Notes: a model not told the origin generated them from the sequence alone. Positions 21,015 through 33,028 are shown, counted from the stretch's first letter. The stretch: 64,000 bases of DNA from Companilactobacillus jidongensis (GCF_003946575.1 NZ_RHOP01000002.1:62001-126000), one strand, 5' to 3'. Numbers and translations: made by a program.

Positions 21015-21833
21015 TTAAACCGGTAATATTCTTTGTAACTTGAGCCAATTCAGGCACATGCTCCACCATTTTGCATCAGCATAATTCACATATGAACCTT
21101 CTCCAGGATCCTCAGTAATATGAGTTGCCAAGGACAATCCATGACGTCCGGTTGCGAACAAATGCAACTCATACGGCAATCCTAATAAATCCATCTTCTG
21201 TGCATAAACAATCGAGTTCATAACAGGAACCGTTTCATCACTAACAGTTTGCCAAATGAAAGTCGGTTTAGAGTTTTTTGTCAGATGCTCCTGAGTCTGC
21301 CAATAAAAAATATCTGGGCTGATTTTTGTTGCCTCATCGACACTATCAGGATATCCCATTGTTAAATCGATTACCGAATAACTCAAAATAGTAGCACACG
21401 GTTCAACTTCTATTGGTTCATCAAATATTTCATCACGTGTTTCCGGATCAGTCATCAATGAATTGTAATTAGCAACGATATGTCCTCCAGCCGAAAATCC
21501 AATTAAAAAAACCTTATCCAAATCTATTTGATGTAATTCTGCCTGACTTTTGATCCAGTTCAACGTCACTGCCGTCTCTTGTAAGGATATTGGATAGATG
21601 GGTTTGCCATCATTTATTAGTTTGTAATGCAAAACTATAGCGTGAATTCCTGCCGCGGCGAACTTAAGCGCAATTGGCTGTGCTTCACGATCAGAATGAA
21701 ACGTGAAACCTCCTCCTGGAAAAATAATTACCAACGGATGCTTGACTTCAGATGTAAAATCACTGATTGGATCCAGCCAATATGTATCTATATCAAATTT
21801 AACATTCTTATAGAACAATTTTTGTGTATTCAT
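21015..21833 (-). CDS. Alpha/beta hydrolase (esterase/lipase-like)
   Basis: A 272-residue alpha/beta hydrolase. An oxyanion motif FPGGGFTF lies near residue 40, the nucleophile elbow GFSAGGH near 122-128, a candidate acid in SDETVP and a catalytic His in GRHGLSL. Such enzymes (BD-FAE/acetyl-xylan-esterase-like group) hydrolyse small carboxyl esters; the real substrate is unknown. The ATG at 21833 is used because AAGGAG is 9 nt upstream, while the ATG at 21842 directly abuts it. No signal peptide is evident, so it is probably cytoplasmic. A damaged paralog lies just upstream. Its 3' end converges on comC with only 4 nt between stops. Confidence 0.8.
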   Translation of the reverse strand: MNTQKLFYKNVKFDIDTYWLDPISDFTSEVKHPLVIIFPGGGFTFHSDREAQPIALKFAAAGIHAIVLHYKLINDGKPIYPISLQETAVTLNWIKSQAELHQIDLDKVFLIGFSAGGHIVANYNSLMTDPETRDEIFDEPIEVEPCATILSYSVIDLTMGYPDSVDEATKISPDIFYWQTQEHLTKNSKPTFIWQTVSDETVPVMNSIVYAQKMDLLGLPYELHLFATGRHGLSLATHITEDPGEGSYVNYADAKWWSMCLNWLKLQRILPV

Positions 21834-21866
21834 AAGAAACATCTCCTTGGACGTTTATCAAAAGCA

Positions 21867-22575
21867 CTATAGAAGATTGATCGACTTCAACCAATTCATT
21901 CCTAGCTCCCACCAATTTGCTACAAAACTATTCAAATGTAATTCATTACCTGGTTGTTGCGTGAAATAAGTTCCTAGCGACAAGCCATGTTTGCCAAATA
22001 AAAGTCGGTTTAGCATCTGTTGTTAAATGTTCTTGCGCTTGCCAAAACAATTCATCAGATGTGACTGCTAAACGATGAACTTCAGTTCGCGGATAGCCAG
22101 CGGTTAAATCAATAACTGGATAACATAAAAAATTAGCAGCTGGTAACACGTTCACTTCATCAATCATAACCTTATTTTGTGAAGTTTTATTTGTCATAAT
22201 CGAATTGAAATTAGCAACCACATGTCCTCCGGCCGAGAATCCCACTAAAACTATCCGATTTAAATCAGTCTGATGTACTTCAGATTGACTTTGTAACCAA
22301 TTCAATACTGTTGCAGTCTCTTGTAAAGCTAGTGGATAAACTGGTGTATTATTTTCAATCAATTGATAGTGCAATACTATCGCATGAAAGCCTTCTGATG
22401 CAAACTTCAAAGCAATTGGTTGTGCTTCTCGATCTGTTTGAAAAGTAAATCTTCCACCGGGAAAAATAATTACTACTGGGTGTTTAACTACGGTTGTAAA
22501 ATCATTAATTGGATCTAACCAATACTTATCTATTTCAAAACTATGATTCTCGTACATTAATTTTTGTTTATCCAT
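21867..22575 (-). pseudogene. Alpha/beta hydrolase paralog, broken by ~100-nt internal deletion and frameshift
   Basis: From the ATG at 22575 (AGAGGG upstream) the product MDKQKLMYENHSFEIDKYWL parallels the intact neighbour through FIWQT, including GFSAGGH. The reading frame then runs into WLVARNLFHATTR and stops at 21946. In the next frame the DNA continues with HGLSLGTYFTQQPGNE and WWELGMNWLKSINLL to a stop at 21867, matching the neighbour's C-terminus. About 34 codons present in the paralog, including the catalytic-acid segment SDETVP, are missing at the junction. The catalytic His is therefore out of frame, and the product should be inactive. Confidence 0.85.
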
Positions 22576-22699
22576 GATGTTCCCTCTCAGCAACATGTTT
22601 ATACATCTATTCTAAACTTAATTGTTTATTTTGCCATTATATTTAATTATTAATAATAATTAAATGGTATACAATTCGTATCGTTTACCATTAGACAAA

Positions 22700-22740
22700 A
22701 AAGAACTCCATTACTAATTTAATAGTGATGGAGTTCTTTA
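22700..22740 (-). terminator. Intrinsic terminator after rpoC
   Basis: A long hairpin with arms AAAGAACTCCATTACTA (22700-22716) and its near-complement (22723-22739), with one mismatched position, is followed on the minus strand by TTTTTTGTC. It lies immediately after the rpoC stop. Confidence 0.85.
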
Positions 22741-22745
22741 TTTAA

Positions 22746-25700
22746 TTAATGCTTTTCTTCTTTAGCAGATTCTTCAGCCTTCATTTGGGCCTCAATATCT
22801 GAAATTGTATATGCACCATTAAGTGAGTTATCAGCCATAGGACCTGTCTTCTTAGGTTCCATGTGGTTGTACTTAGCCATACCTGTACCAGCAGGGATAA
22901 GTTTACCAATAATAACATTTTCCTTAAGTCCAAGAAGTGGATCATTCTTACCTCTGATTGATGCATCAGTAAGAACTCTTGTTGTTTCTTGGAAGGAAGC
23001 AGCTGACAAGAAACTGTTTGTTTCAAGAGATGCCTTAGTAATACCAAGCAATACTGGACGTCCTGTAGCAGGAATACCACCGTTAAACAATGTCTCACGG
23101 TTGTGATCTGTAAATTGAGAAATATCCATTAATTGACCTGGTAATACATCAGTATCACCTGGATCAAGGATTCTGATCTTACGTAGCATTTGTCTGATCA
23201 TAACCTCGAAATGCTTATCAGAAATATCAACACCTTGCATACGGTAAACTTTTTGAATTTCCGCAAGTAGATAGTTTTCTGTTGTTTGAACGTTTGTAAC
23301 CTTAATCAATTCCTTAGGATCGATTGAACCTTGTGTCAACTTGCCACCACGATCAACGTGATCGCCTTCAGCAACAGCGACACTTGATGTATAAGGAACA
23401 CTATAAGATCTAGTATCAATAGCACCTTCAACCGTGATTTCCTTAGTATGTTCTGCAGGGTTTTCATCGATGGCAGTAATTGTACCGTCAACCTCTGAAA
23501 TAATTGCAAGACCTTTAGGGTTTCTAGCTTCAACAACTTCTTGAACACGAGGAAGTCCTTGTGTAATATCGTCGCCACCAGCAACACCACCGGTATGGAA
23601 GTTACGCATAGTCAATTGTGTACCTGGTTCACCGATTGATTGAGCAGCAACAGTACCAACTGCCTCACCAATTTCAACTTCTTCACCAGTAGCCAAGTTA
23701 CGACCATAACATTTCTTACATACACCGTGTTTTGTATCACAAGTAAATGCAGAACGGATTGTTACTTCCTTAACACCAGCATCAATGATCTTTTGTGCCA
23801 ATGTTTCGTCCATAAGAACGCCACGAGCAGCAAGAACATCACCAGTTTCGGGATCTTTAACAGTCTTTTGTGTATAACGTCCAACAAGACGGTCATACAA
23901 TGGTTCGATCATATCTGTACCTTCCATGATTGAACTTACAAGAAGTCCACGGTCAGTACCACAATCCTCTTCACGAACAATAACATCTTGAGCAACATCA
24001 ACTAGACGACGAGTCAAGTAACCTGAGTTAGCTGTCTTCAAGGCCGTATCAGTCATACCTTTACGAGCACCGTGGGTTGACATGAACATTTCCAAAACAG
24101 ATAGTCCTTCACGGAAGTTAGAAATAACAGGGATTTCCATCATACCACCATTAGGGGCAGCCATAAGTCCACGCATACCTGCGAGCTGTGTAAAGTTTGA
24201 GATGTTACCACGGGCACCAGAGTCCGACATCATTGAGATAGGGTTTGTTGGATCAAATGAATCAATTAGTAATTGTTGAATTTCGTCTTTAGTATCATTC
24301 CATACACTGATAACACGATCATGTCGTTCATCATCAGTGATAAGTCCACGACGGAATTGCTTAGAAATTGAAGCAACTTGTTTGTGGGCCTTTTCGATGA
24401 TTTCAGGCTTTTCAGTTAAGTTAGGAACATCTGTAACACCAACTGTTAATCCAGAGATAGTACAGATTGTGTAACCTAATTCCTTCATATCATCAAGTAA
24501 TGATGAAGTTCTTTGAACACGATAAACCTTGAATACTTTGGCAATGATATCTGACATGTAACCACTCTTGACTGGGTCTACAAGATCCATTTCATCAAGA
24601 CGTTTGTTGATGTCTTCACCTTTACCTAAGAAGTACTTATCAGGAACACCGTTTTCCAAGTTATCATCAGTTGGTTCGTTCAAGTATGGGAAATCTTCTG
24701 GAAGAATTTCGTTGAAGATAACCTTACCAACACTAGTCATAATAATGCTATCGCGTTGCTCATCAGTAAATGGCTTGTTTGGCATTGATGATACAGCCAA
24801 ACCAATACGTGTATGGTAGTGAACATCACCATTAAGCAATGCAGTTTGAACTTCGTTTGAATCTCTGAAGATCTTACCTTCACCAGTCATATGTCTTGTT
24901 TCAATTGTTAAGTAGTAGTTACCCAAAACAACATCCTGTGATGGTGTAACGATAGGCTTACCATCTTTAGGAGCAAGGATATGGTGAGCAGCAAGCATAA
25001 GCATACGTGCTTCAGCTTGAGCTTCATCTGATAGAGGAACGTGAATGGCCATCTGATCACCATCAAAATCGGCATTGTAAGCTTCACAGGCCAATGGGTG
25101 AAGACGGATCGACTTACCATCAACCAATACAGGTTCAAAAGCTTGAATACCAAGTCTGTGAAGTGTAGGGGCACGGTTAAGTAATACTGGACGTTCTTTA
25201 ATAACGTCTTCTAGTACATCCCAGATATCGTCATCTTGACGATCAATCTTTCTTCTAGCATTTTTAACGTTAGAAGCAATTTCACGTTTAACTAATTCGT
25301 GCATTACGAATGGCTTGAATAATTCCAGAGCCATTTCACGAGGAAGTCCACATTGATAGAACTTCAATGTAGGACCAACGTCGATAACAGAACGACCAGA
25401 GTAATCAACACGTTTACCAAGTAAGTTTTGACGGAAACGTCCTTGCTTACCTTTAAGCATATGTGATAGTGACTTCAATGGACGGTTACCAGGTCCTGTA
25501 ACAGGACGGCCACGACGACCATTATCGATCAACGCATCAACAGCTTCTTGGAGCATTCTCTTTTCGTTTTGAACGATGATATTAGGAGCATGTAGATCTA
25601 ACAATCTCTTCAAACGATTATTACGGTTAATTACACGACGGTACAAGTCATTCAAGTCAGAAGTAGCGAAACGGCCACCTTCTAGTTGAACCATAGGACG

Positions 25701-26414
25701 TAAGTCAGGTGGGATAACGGGAATAGCTTCCATTACCATCCATTCAGGCTTGTTACCAGATTTTTGGAAAGCACTAATAATATCCAAACGTCTAATAGCA
25801 CGTGTACGTTTCTGACCTTGTGCAGTCTTCAATGTTTCACGTAATTCTTTAACTTCGGAATCCATATCAACTTTGCTGAGAAGTTCTCTGATACCTTCGG
25901 CACCCATTTTGGCAACAAATTTATCACCGAATTCTTCACGCTTCTTACGATATTCAGATTCTGTAAGTAGTTGTCTTTGTTCTAGGTCTGTATCGCCTGG
26001 TTCAATAACAACATATGAAGCAAAGTAAATTACTTCTTCAAGGTTTCTTGGAGTCATGTCCAATACAAGTCCCATACGTGATGGAATTCCCTTGAAATAC
26101 CAGATGTGTGTAACTGGTGCAGCTAATTCGATATGAGCCATACGTTCACGACGGACCTTTGAACGTGTAACTTCAACACCACAGCGGTCACAAACGATAC
26201 CCTTATAACGGATACGTTTGTATTTACCACAGGCACATTCCCAGTCTTTAGTTGGTCCAAAAATTCTTTCGTCGAATAGACCATCTTTTTCTGGTTTCAA
26301 AGTACGGTAGTTGATTGTTTCAGGTTTCTTAACTTCTCCATAAGACCAGCTACGAATCTTGTCAGGAGATGCTAAACCAATTTGCATACTTTCAAATTTA
26401 TTAACGTCTATCAA
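22746..26414 (-). CDS. rpoC: DNA-directed RNA polymerase subunit beta'
   Basis: A 1222-residue protein. The N-terminal zinc finger has [20 protein letters not shown]. The catalytic Mg-binding motif [12 protein letters not shown] sits in the double-psi barrel, and the trigger-loop region contains [17 protein letters not shown]. The second zinc site is [11 protein letters not shown], and the C-terminus is KEEKH. The start is TTG ([10 protein letters not shown]) with GGGAGG 7 nt upstream. It follows rpoB by 29 nt in the same transcript and ends in a strong terminator. Confidence 0.98.
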   Translation of the reverse strand: MIDVNKFESMQIGLASPDKIRSWSYGEVKKPETINYRTLKPEKDGLFDERIFGPTKDWECACGKYKRIRYKGIVCDRCGVEVTRSKVRRERMAHIELAAPVTHIWYFKGIPSRMGLVLDMTPRNLEEVIYFASYVVIEPGDTDLEQRQLLTESEYRKKREEFGDKFVAKMGAEGIRELLSKVDMDSEVKELRETLKTAQGQKRTRAIRRLDIISAFQKSGNKPEWMVMEAIPVIPPDLRPMVQLEGGRFATSDLNDLYRRVINRNNRLKRLLDLHAPNIIVQNEKRMLQEAVDALIDNGRRGRPVTGPGNRPLKSLSHMLKGKQGRFRQNLLGKRVDYSGRSVIDVGPTLKFYQCGLPREMALELFKPFVMHELVKREIASNVKNARRKIDRQDDDIWDVLEDVIKERPVLLNRAPTLHRLGIQAFEPVLVDGKSIRLHPLACEAYNADFDGDQMAIHVPLSDEAQAEARMLMLAAHHILAPKDGKPIVTPSQDVVLGNYYLTIETRHMTGEGKIFRDSNEVQTALLNGDVHYHTRIGLAVSSMPNKPFTDEQRDSIIMTSVGKVIFNEILPEDFPYLNEPTDDNLENGVPDKYFLGKGEDINKRLDEMDLVDPVKSGYMSDIIAKVFKVYRVQRTSSLLDDMKELGYTICTISGLTVGVTDVPNLTEKPEIIEKAHKQVASISKQFRRGLITDDERHDRVISVWNDTKDEIQQLLIDSFDPTNPISMMSDSGARGNISNFTQLAGMRGLMAAPNGGMMEIPVISNFREGLSVLEMFMSTHGARKGMTDTALKTANSGYLTRRLVDVAQDVIVREEDCGTDRGLLVSSIMEGTDMIEPLYDRLVGRYTQKTVKDPETGDVLAARGVLMDETLAQKIIDAGVKEVTIRSAFTCDTKHGVCKKCYGRNLATGEEVEIGEAVGTVAAQSIGEPGTQLTMRNFHTGGVAGGDDITQGLPRVQEVVEARNPKGLAIISEVDGTITAIDENPAEHTKEITVEGAIDTRSYSVPYTSSVAVAEGDHVDRGGKLTQGSIDPKELIKVTNVQTTENYLLAEIQKVYRMQGVDISDKHFEVMIRQMLRKIRILDPGDTDVLPGQLMDISQFTDHNRETLFNGGIPATGRPVLLGITKASLETNSFLSAASFQETTRVLTDASIRGKNDPLLGLKENVIIGKLIPAGTGMAKYNHMEPKKTGPMADNSLNGAYTISDIEAQMKAEESAKEEKH

Positions 26415-26443
26415 AAGGTAACCTCCCTAAATCTAAATTATTA

Positions 26444-29400
26444 CTATTTTTCTGATTTAGTACTTTGTGATTCGGCTGATTGTTGTTCTTCAAGCTTTTT
26501 AGCTTCTTCTTCAGCACGTTTTTGTTCTTGTTGTTTAGCAAACTTAGATAGAGCGTCAATACTTACCGTATCTTCATCTTCGTCCATATCTCTAAGTTCG
26601 ATTTCTTTGTTATGAGAGTCAAGAACCTTCATATCAAGTCCCAAAGCTTGTAATTCTTTAACCAGAACACGGAATGATTCCGGAACACCTGGCTTAGGAA
26701 TACTTTCACCCTTGACAATAGCTTCGTAAGTCTTCACACGACCAACGATATCATCTGACTTGTATGTCAAGATTTCTTGAAGTGTATAAGCAGCACCATA
26801 AGCTTCAAGTGCCCAAACTTCCATTTCACCAAATCTCTGTCCACCAAATTGTGCTTTACCACCAAGTGGTTGTTGAGTAACTAGTGAATATGGTCCGATT
26901 GAACGAGCATGTAACTTATCATCAACCATGTGGGCTAATTTCATGTAGTACATGACACCAACAGCAACACGGTTCTTGAATGGTTCACCAGTACGTCCAT
27001 CATAAAGGATCGACTTACCATCTGAATCCATATCAGCTTCTTTAACAATATCCCATAATTCATCATCTTGAACACCATCGAAAACAGGTGTAGCAACGTG
27101 AATTCCAAGTTTTCTAGCGGCCATTCCTAAGTGAAGGTCTAGAACTTGTCCGATATTCATACGAGATGGAACACCCATTGGGTTCAATAGAATATCTACT
27201 GGAGTACCATCGGGCATATATGGCATATCTTCTTGAGGGACAACGATCGAAACGGTACCTTTGTTACCATGACGTCCGGCCATCTTGTCACCAACTTGAA
27301 TCTTACGTTTTTGAGCGATGTAAACACGAACTAACATGTTAACACCAGGGTCTAATTCGTCGCCGGCTTCACGAGTAAATACCTTAACATCTTGGATAAT
27401 ACCGCCACCACCATGTGGTACACGAAGTGAAGTATCACGAACTTCACGAGCTTTTTCACCGAAAATAGCATGTAATAGACGTTCCTCGGCTGATAATTCT
27501 GTAACACCTTTAGGTGTAACCTTACCAACTAAGATATCTCCGTCACGTACTTCAGCACCAACACGGATAATACCAAACTCATCAAGATCTTTAAGTGATT
27601 CCTCACCAACGTTAGGAATCTCACGTGTGATCTCCTCAGGTCCAAGCTTTGTATCACGTGCTTCTGATTCGTACTCTTCAATATGGATTGAAGTATAAGC
27701 ATCTTCACGTACAAGTTTCTCTGAAAGCACAATGGCATCTTCGTAGTTGTACATGTTCCATGTCATGAAAGCAATAAGTGGGTTTTGACCAAGAGCTAAT
27801 TCACCATTTTCCATAGCAGGACCATCAGCGATAATATCGCCAGCCTTAACTACTTCACCCTTGCGAGCAATAGGTCTTTGGTTGTAACTCTTACCGTTAT
27901 TTGAACGACGGAATTTTGTAACTTTATATTCATCAGTTGTACCATCATCATCACGTTTGATAGTGATCTTTTTAGCATCAACATAATCAATCGTACCAGC
28001 ATGCTTAGCAAGTAATGCAGCACCAGAATCGTGGGCGGCAATATATTCCATACTTGTACCAACAAGTGGAGCATGTGGATTGATCAAAGGAACAGCTTGA
28101 CGTTGCATATTAGCACCCATCAAGGCACGGTTAGAATCATCGTTTTCCAAGAAAGGAATACATGCTGTAGCAACTGAAACTACTTGCTTAGGTGAAACAT
28201 CCATGTAATCGACTTTTTCAGGTGTTGTTTCAATATTGTCATCTTTGTGACGAGCCAAAATTGTGTTATCAACAAATGAACCATCATCGTTCAATAGAGT
28301 ATTAGCCTGAGCAACAATATAGTTATCTTCTTCGTCAGCTGTTAAGTAATCGATCTTATCTGTAACTTTATGTGTATCCCATGAAACACGACGATAAGGT
28401 GTTTCGATGAAACCGTACTTATTAATAATGGCATAACTAGCCAAGTTATTGATAAGTCCGATATTAGGACCTTCGGGAGTTTCAATTGGGCACATACGAC
28501 CATAGTGAGTATAGTGAACATCACGGACTTCATATCCGGCACGGTCACGAGTCAAACCACCAGGTCCAAGAGCTGATAGACGACGTTTGTGTTCTAGCTC
28601 ACCAAGTGGGTTAGTCTGATCCATGAATTGTGACAATTGTGATGAACCAAAGAATTCCTTGATTGAAGCTACAACAGGTCTAATGTTGATCAATTGTTGA
28701 GGTGTAACAGTTGATGAGTCTTGAATTGACATTCTTTCACGTACAACACGTTCCATACGTGACAAACCAATACGGAATTGGTTTTGAAGTAATTCACCGA
28801 CTGAACGAATACGACGGTTACCCAAGTGATCAATATCATCGGTTGTACCAACACCTTCTCTAAGGTTCAAGAAGTAGTTGATTCCAGCTAAAATATCAGC
28901 AGGTTGAATTGTACGAACATGTTCGTCAATGTGACCATTACCAATTAAGTTAACGACTTTTTCGTTATCATTTTCTGAATAGATCTTAATTGATTGAATA
29001 GTAATAGGATCTGTCAAGACACCTTCGTCTGATGGTTGAAGTGTAACGGTCTTGAAATCGTCACGGTCAAGGTATGGGCTAAGTTTGCTCATAGCATCGC
29101 GATCTAATAATGTATCCTTAGCCAAAATAACTTCGCCTGTGTCAGGATCAGCTAATGTTTCAGCCAATGTCTTATTCAATAATCTTGTCTTAATGTTGAG
29201 CTTCTTGTTGACTTTGTAACGACCAACAGGAGCCATATCATATCTACGTGGGTCAAAGAATCTAGCATATAGCAATGAACGAGAACTATCTGCAGTCTTT
29301 GGTTCACCAGGACGGAGTCTTTCATAAACATCCTTCAAGGCTTCTTCAACACGCGAATCACTTTCATCCTTATGTACGTCTTTTTCAAGAGTAAGATTCA

Positions 29401-30049
29401 AAGTGTCATTTTCACCGAAGATATCAAGAATTTCAGAATCAGCACCGAAACCTAAAGCTCTGATCAATTCAGAAATAGGCAACTTTCTAGTTCTATCAAT
29501 TCTTACATATCCAAGGCCTTTAGCATCTGTTTCAAATTCTAGCCATGCACCACGGTTAGGAATAACTGTTGTACCGTAGTTAACACGACCGTTTTTGTCA
29601 GTATCATCATTGTAATAAATACCAGGTGAACGTACTAATTGAGAAACAATAACACGTTCGGCACCATTGATAATGAAAGTACCTTGTTCTGTCATTAATG
29701 GGAAGTCACCGAAGAAGACATCTTGTGTCTTGATCTCACCAGTTTCGTGATTAGTTAACTTCAAAGTGACATGCAATGGTGCTGAGTAGTTAGCATCATG
29801 TTGTCTTGCTTCTTCAACAGTATATTTAGGTTCTAGTAATTTGTAGTCAACATATTCCAATGAAAGATTTCCAGCAAAATCATCAATAGGCATAATATCG
29901 TCAAACATATCTTTTAGTCCTTCATCTAAGAACCAATTATAAGAATTTGTTTGGATGTCTATTAAATTTGGCAGTGGAAGTACTTCCTTGATCTTTGCAT
30001 AACTACGACGAACACGGTGTGCACCATAATTAACGTTATGATAAGTCAA
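26444..30049 (-). CDS. rpoB: DNA-directed RNA polymerase subunit beta
   Basis: This is a 1201-residue catalytic subunit. The rifampicin region [20 protein letters not shown] is intact with the wild-type pattern, and the C-terminal clamp region has [20 protein letters not shown]. The start is taken as TTG at 30049 (M-T-Y-H-N-V-N-Y-G) with GAGG 8 nt upstream. An open frame extends 35 codons further, but that stretch lies in the leader and has no family resemblance. A Glu/Lys/Gln-rich tail (about 30 residues) ends the protein. It pairs with rpoC downstream. Confidence 0.97.
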   Translation of the reverse strand: MTYHNVNYGAHRVRRSYAKIKEVLPLPNLIDIQTNSYNWFLDEGLKDMFDDIMPIDDFAGNLSLEYVDYKLLEPKYTVEEARQHDANYSAPLHVTLKLTNHETGEIKTQDVFFGDFPLMTEQGTFIINGAERVIVSQLVRSPGIYYNDDTDKNGRVNYGTTVIPNRGAWLEFETDAKGLGYVRIDRTRKLPISELIRALGFGADSEILDIFGENDTLNLTLEKDVHKDESDSRVEEALKDVYERLRPGEPKTADSSRSLLYARFFDPRRYDMAPVGRYKVNKKLNIKTRLLNKTLAETLADPDTGEVILAKDTLLDRDAMSKLSPYLDRDDFKTVTLQPSDEGVLTDPITIQSIKIYSENDNEKVVNLIGNGHIDEHVRTIQPADILAGINYFLNLREGVGTTDDIDHLGNRRIRSVGELLQNQFRIGLSRMERVVRERMSIQDSSTVTPQQLINIRPVVASIKEFFGSSQLSQFMDQTNPLGELEHKRRLSALGPGGLTRDRAGYEVRDVHYTHYGRMCPIETPEGPNIGLINNLASYAIINKYGFIETPYRRVSWDTHKVTDKIDYLTADEEDNYIVAQANTLLNDDGSFVDNTILARHKDDNIETTPEKVDYMDVSPKQVVSVATACIPFLENDDSNRALMGANMQRQAVPLINPHAPLVGTSMEYIAAHDSGAALLAKHAGTIDYVDAKKITIKRDDDGTTDEYKVTKFRRSNNGKSYNQRPIARKGEVVKAGDIIADGPAMENGELALGQNPLIAFMTWNMYNYEDAIVLSEKLVREDAYTSIHIEEYESEARDTKLGPEEITREIPNVGEESLKDLDEFGIIRVGAEVRDGDILVGKVTPKGVTELSAEERLLHAIFGEKAREVRDTSLRVPHGGGGIIQDVKVFTREAGDELDPGVNMLVRVYIAQKRKIQVGDKMAGRHGNKGTVSIVVPQEDMPYMPDGTPVDILLNPMGVPSRMNIGQVLDLHLGMAARKLGIHVATPVFDGVQDDELWDIVKEADMDSDGKSILYDGRTGEPFKNRVAVGVMYYMKLAHMVDDKLHARSIGPYSLVTQQPLGGKAQFGGQRFGEMEVWALEAYGAAYTLQEILTYKSDDIVGRVKTYEAIVKGESIPKPGVPESFRVLVKELQALGLDMKVLDSHNKEIELRDMDEDEDTVSIDALSKFAKQQEQKRAEEEAKKLEEQQSAESQSTKSEK

Positions 30050-30152
30050 ATTTTTCACCTCAACATATAATTTGTTCAAAATATAACGCCGTCCTAATAT
30101 TACAATTGTGTTACAAATTGCAAGAAAACGGTTTACAAACCGGTTTTTAGGC

Positions 30153-30188
30153 AAAAAAAAACCAAAAATAGAACTGAATCTATTTTTG
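30153..30188 (-). terminator. Terminator hairpin inside the clpC-rpoB gap (attenuator candidate)
   Basis: A 10-bp stem (arm CAAAAATAGA; 30163-30172 with 30179-30188), a 6-nt loop and nine T residues on the minus strand form a classic intrinsic terminator. It ends clpC transcription, but it also lies downstream of a consensus promoter (30262-30290) and upstream of rpoB, so it may attenuate rpoB. Confidence 0.75.
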
Positions 30189-30204
30189 CTTTTTCTTATT
30201 ACGG

Positions 30205-30235
30205 CATAACCACGGACAATAGATCGCGGCTTACG
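30205..30235 (-). promoter_or_regulatory. Stem-loop in the rpoB leader
   Basis: On the minus strand CGTAA-G-CCGCG pairs with CGTGG-TTATG around a 10-nt loop, giving 10 bp with one bulged G and two G-U pairs. It sits just upstream of the terminator hairpin. A structured RNA (lacto-rpoB motif) is known upstream of rpoB in lactic acid bacteria; whether this hairpin belongs to it was not tested. Confidence 0.5.
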
Positions 30236-30261
30236 TTTTGAACTTTAAATCTCATAAAAGA

Positions 30262-30290
30262 ATATTACTCGCAATCATTATCATTGTCAA
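30262..30290 (-). promoter_or_regulatory. Promoter downstream of clpC, reading into rpoB
   Basis: Minus-strand TTGACA (30285-30290), a 17-nt spacer and TAATAT (30262-30267) lie within 20 nt of the clpC stop. This is the best sigma-A promoter in the gap and would give an rpoB leader of about 200 nt. Confidence 0.75.
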
Positions 30291-30304
30291 TAGTCAAGCT
30301 CTTT

Positions 30305-32797
30305 TTAATGAGTTAATGATTTGCCAGCCTTGGTTGTAGTCTTAGCTTTTTTAGCAGCGACACTGATCGATAGTTTACCTTGCTTCGAACCAACCTTGAT
30401 CGTATCACCTTCGTTGACCTTGTTCATCAGCAACAATTCACTGACTGGATCTTCGATCTCACGTTGAATAGTTCTTCTCATTGGACGAGCACCATATTCT
30501 GGATTATATCCGTCCTTAACTAAATCACTAAATGCCGATGGAGAAATAACTAGTTTGATATTTCTCTCTTCTAGACGTTTAGCCAAATTACTACTCATAA
30601 TCTTGGCAATTGCCTTAAGTTGATCCTTATCAAGTGCCTTGAAAACAATCGTTTCATCAACACGGTTCAAAAATTCTGGTCTGAAGAATTTTTTCAATTC
30701 AATATTGATACGATCTTGCATTTCCTTGAAATCGTCGTGAACATCCTTAGCACCAAATCCAACTGACTTATCATCTTGTAATGCACGAGCACCCAAGTTA
30801 GAAGTCATGATGATAATCGTGTTTCTAAAGTCGACTTTACGACCTTTGGCATCAGTCAAGATACCATCATCTAATACTTGTAGCAATAGATTGAAGACAT
30901 CTGGATGTGCCTTTTCAACCTCATCAAGTAAGATTACTGAATAAGGCTCATTTCTAACCTTCTCAGTCAATTGTCCACCTTCGTCAAATCCAACATAACC
31001 AGGTGCTGAACCAATTAACTTAGACGTACTGTATTGTTCCATGTACTCTGACATGTCAACACGAATCAAATTATCTTCTGAACCAAACATTACTTCCGCA
31101 ATGGACTTAGCAAGTTCAGTCTTACCAACACCAGTAGGTCCAAGGAACATAAATGAACCAATTGGACGGTCAGGATCCTTCATACCACTTCTGGCACGAC
31201 GAATTGCACGTGATACAGCTCCAATAGCCGCATTTTGTCCGACAACACGCTTGTGTAGCTCACGTTCAAGGTTTAATAGACGTTCGCTCTCTTTACGAGT
31301 GATCTGTTTAACTGGAACACCAGTCCATTCAGCAATGATTTCAGCAATATCATCGACCTTAACAACTGGTTTCTTAGAACGGCCATTGTTTTGGTCTTCT
31401 TTGATCTTAGCAATTTTTTCTTGAATATCTTGTTCGTGCTCACGAATCTGAGCAGCCTTTTCAAAATCTTGATCCAAAATTGCGTCATTCTTATCGTTGA
31501 TAAGTTGCATTGATTCATTAGTTAATTTTTCAAGATCATTATTCTTAGACACATTGTGGATACGCACCTTAGCTGAAGCCTCATCCATCAAATCAATCGC
31601 CTTATCAGGCAAAAAACGATTTGTTAGATAACGTGATGACAACTTAACGGCAGCTTCAATCGCTTCGTCGGAAATCGTCAAACCATGATGTTGTTCATAT
31701 CTTGGACGCAAACCTTCAAGAATCTTAACTGATTCTTCTTCAGTAGGCTCCTCGATGTGTACTTGAGCAAAACGACGTTCCAGCGCCGTATCTTTTTCAA
31801 TGTACTTTTGATATTCATTCAATGTAGTAGCACCGATCAATTGCAATTCACCACGAGCAAGTGCTGGTTTCAAAATATTAGAAGCATCGATGGCACCTTC
31901 AGCACCACCAGCACCAATCAATGTGTGCAATTCATCGATGAATAAAATAACATGTTTGTCTTTGTAAATTTCTTCGATGATTTTCTTTAATCTATCTTCA
32001 AACTCACCACGATACTTAGTACCGGCAACTAATGAGCCCATATCAAGCATCATGATACGTTTATTTTGCATATCTAGTGGAACATCCTTGGCAACGATTG
32101 CGTTGGCCAATCCTTCAGCGATAGCAGTCTTACCAACACCAGGTTCGCCAACTAGAACAGGATTGTTTTTTGTTCTACGACTAAGAATCTGAATAGTACG
32201 TTCAACTTCTTTCTCACGGCCGATAACAGGATCGATTTGATTTTCAGCAGCGATCTTAGTTAAATCACGTGCTAAGGAATCAAGTGTTGGTGTCCCAGCG
32301 ACTTCTTTTTTCTTTTGACCTTGTCCAATACCTCGACGAGTTGTCTTGTTAGACATTCCCATCTTGTTCAATAGTAGACTCTTTGTCTTTGTGAGACTTA
32401 ATCCCAAATTAGATAAAATACGATTTGCCAAATTATCAGCATCATCCAAGATAGCCAGTAGAATATGTTCAGTACCAATACGACTCGTATTGTACTGATT
32501 TGAAATTTCTTCGGAACTAGCGAGAATTGTTTGTCCCTTAGGCGAATAAGGAAGGTAAATTCCCTTTGCGGTATTAGATGAAACATCACCATAGCCAGTC
32601 AGATGTTCGATTTCTTCTTTGACATCCTTGTCGCTAACAGCTAAGTCTCTTAAAGTAATACCGGCGATACCATCATTTTCCATTGTTAGACCTAATAGAA
32701 TATGTTCAGTACCAACAGCATTATGATGAAATGTTTTAGCTTGATCTTGGGCCAAAACAAGTGCGTTCTTTGCGCTTTCGGTAAATACTTTGTCCAT
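30305..32797 (-). CDS. clpC: ATP-dependent Clp protease ATPase subunit ClpC
   Basis: An 830-residue Hsp100 unfoldase. The N-terminal double Clp repeat spans about 1-145. The first AAA+ domain has Walker [14 protein letters not shown]-like middle domain follows ([19 protein letters not shown]). The second AAA+ domain has GPTGVGKTE, and the C-terminal D2-small domain is present. It delivers substrates to ClpP and is a stress protein. In many lactobacilli and bacilli clpC follows ctsR; here the tRNA cluster lies upstream instead and no ctsR gene is in the window. A short Lys/Thr-rich tail ends the protein. Confidence 0.96.
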   Translation of the reverse strand: MDKVFTESAKNALVLAQDQAKTFHHNAVGTEHILLGLTMENDGIAGITLRDLAVSDKDVKEEIEHLTGYGDVSSNTAKGIYLPYSPKGQTILASSEEISNQYNTSRIGTEHILLAILDDADNLANRILSNLGLSLTKTKSLLLNKMGMSNKTTRRGIGQGQKKKEVAGTPTLDSLARDLTKIAAENQIDPVIGREKEVERTIQILSRRTKNNPVLVGEPGVGKTAIAEGLANAIVAKDVPLDMQNKRIMMLDMGSLVAGTKYRGEFEDRLKKIIEEIYKDKHVILFIDELHTLIGAGGAEGAIDASNILKPALARGELQLIGATTLNEYQKYIEKDTALERRFAQVHIEEPTEEESVKILEGLRPRYEQHHGLTISDEAIEAAVKLSSRYLTNRFLPDKAIDLMDEASAKVRIHNVSKNNDLEKLTNESMQLINDKNDAILDQDFEKAAQIREHEQDIQEKIAKIKEDQNNGRSKKPVVKVDDIAEIIAEWTGVPVKQITRKESERLLNLERELHKRVVGQNAAIGAVSRAIRRARSGMKDPDRPIGSFMFLGPTGVGKTELAKSIAEVMFGSEDNLIRVDMSEYMEQYSTSKLIGSAPGYVGFDEGGQLTEKVRNEPYSVILLDEVEKAHPDVFNLLLQVLDDGILTDAKGRKVDFRNTIIIMTSNLGARALQDDKSVGFGAKDVHDDFKEMQDRINIELKKFFRPEFLNRVDETIVFKALDKDQLKAIAKIMSSNLAKRLEERNIKLVISPSAFSDLVKDGYNPEYGARPMRRTIQREIEDPVSELLLMNKVNEGDTIKVGSKQGKLSISVAAKKAKTTTKAGKSLTH

Positions 32798-32834
32798 GAT
32801 AACTACCTCGACTTATAAATTCTTTAGTGTAGAA

Positions 32835-32862
32835 AGTATAATTCTGTTGTGTAAAAATGCAA
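32835..32862 (-). promoter_or_regulatory. Promoter of clpC
   Basis: Minus-strand TTGCAT (32857-32862), a 16-nt spacer and TATACT (32835-32840) lie about 40 nt before the clpC ATG. No complete CtsR direct repeat (GGTCAAA-type) is visible near it. Confidence 0.6.
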
Positions 32863-32892
32863 GTGATTAGCTTAATTACTCTATAAAACCAC

Positions 32893-33000
32893 TTATCCCA
32901 CAAAAAAGTTTGATTTCTATCTTAACATTAATATAATTTTTTTTGTACCAAAGTTACTTATTTTCAAGATAAATAACTTTCTATTGCTATTATCCCACAA
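32893..33000. repeat. Direct repeat plus inverted repeat upstream of clpC
   Basis: TTATCCCACAA occurs twice (32893-32903 and 32990-33000), 97 nt apart. Between the copies is an inverted repeat AAAGTTACTTAT (32950-32961) / ATAAATAACTTT (32969-32980) with one mismatched position. This region lies between the clpC promoter and the tRNA terminator. Role unknown; it may bind a regulator. Confidence 0.5.
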
Positions 33001-33028
33001 TCTGAACTTTGACATTACTAAAGAGCAC

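Noticed and set aside
21946-22596. Second hydrolase as an intact 216-residue gene
   Set aside because: The C-terminus is frame-shifted and the catalytic acid is missing compared with the neighbour.
30050-30154. Extra 35 N-terminal residues on RpoB from an upstream ATG
   Set aside because: The stretch is in the leader, lacks a ribosome-binding site and is unlike RpoB N-termini; the TTG at 30049 has a good site.
33000-33020. CtsR operator upstream of clpC
   Set aside because: Only a single TTTGAC half-site is present, without the second half at the required spacing.
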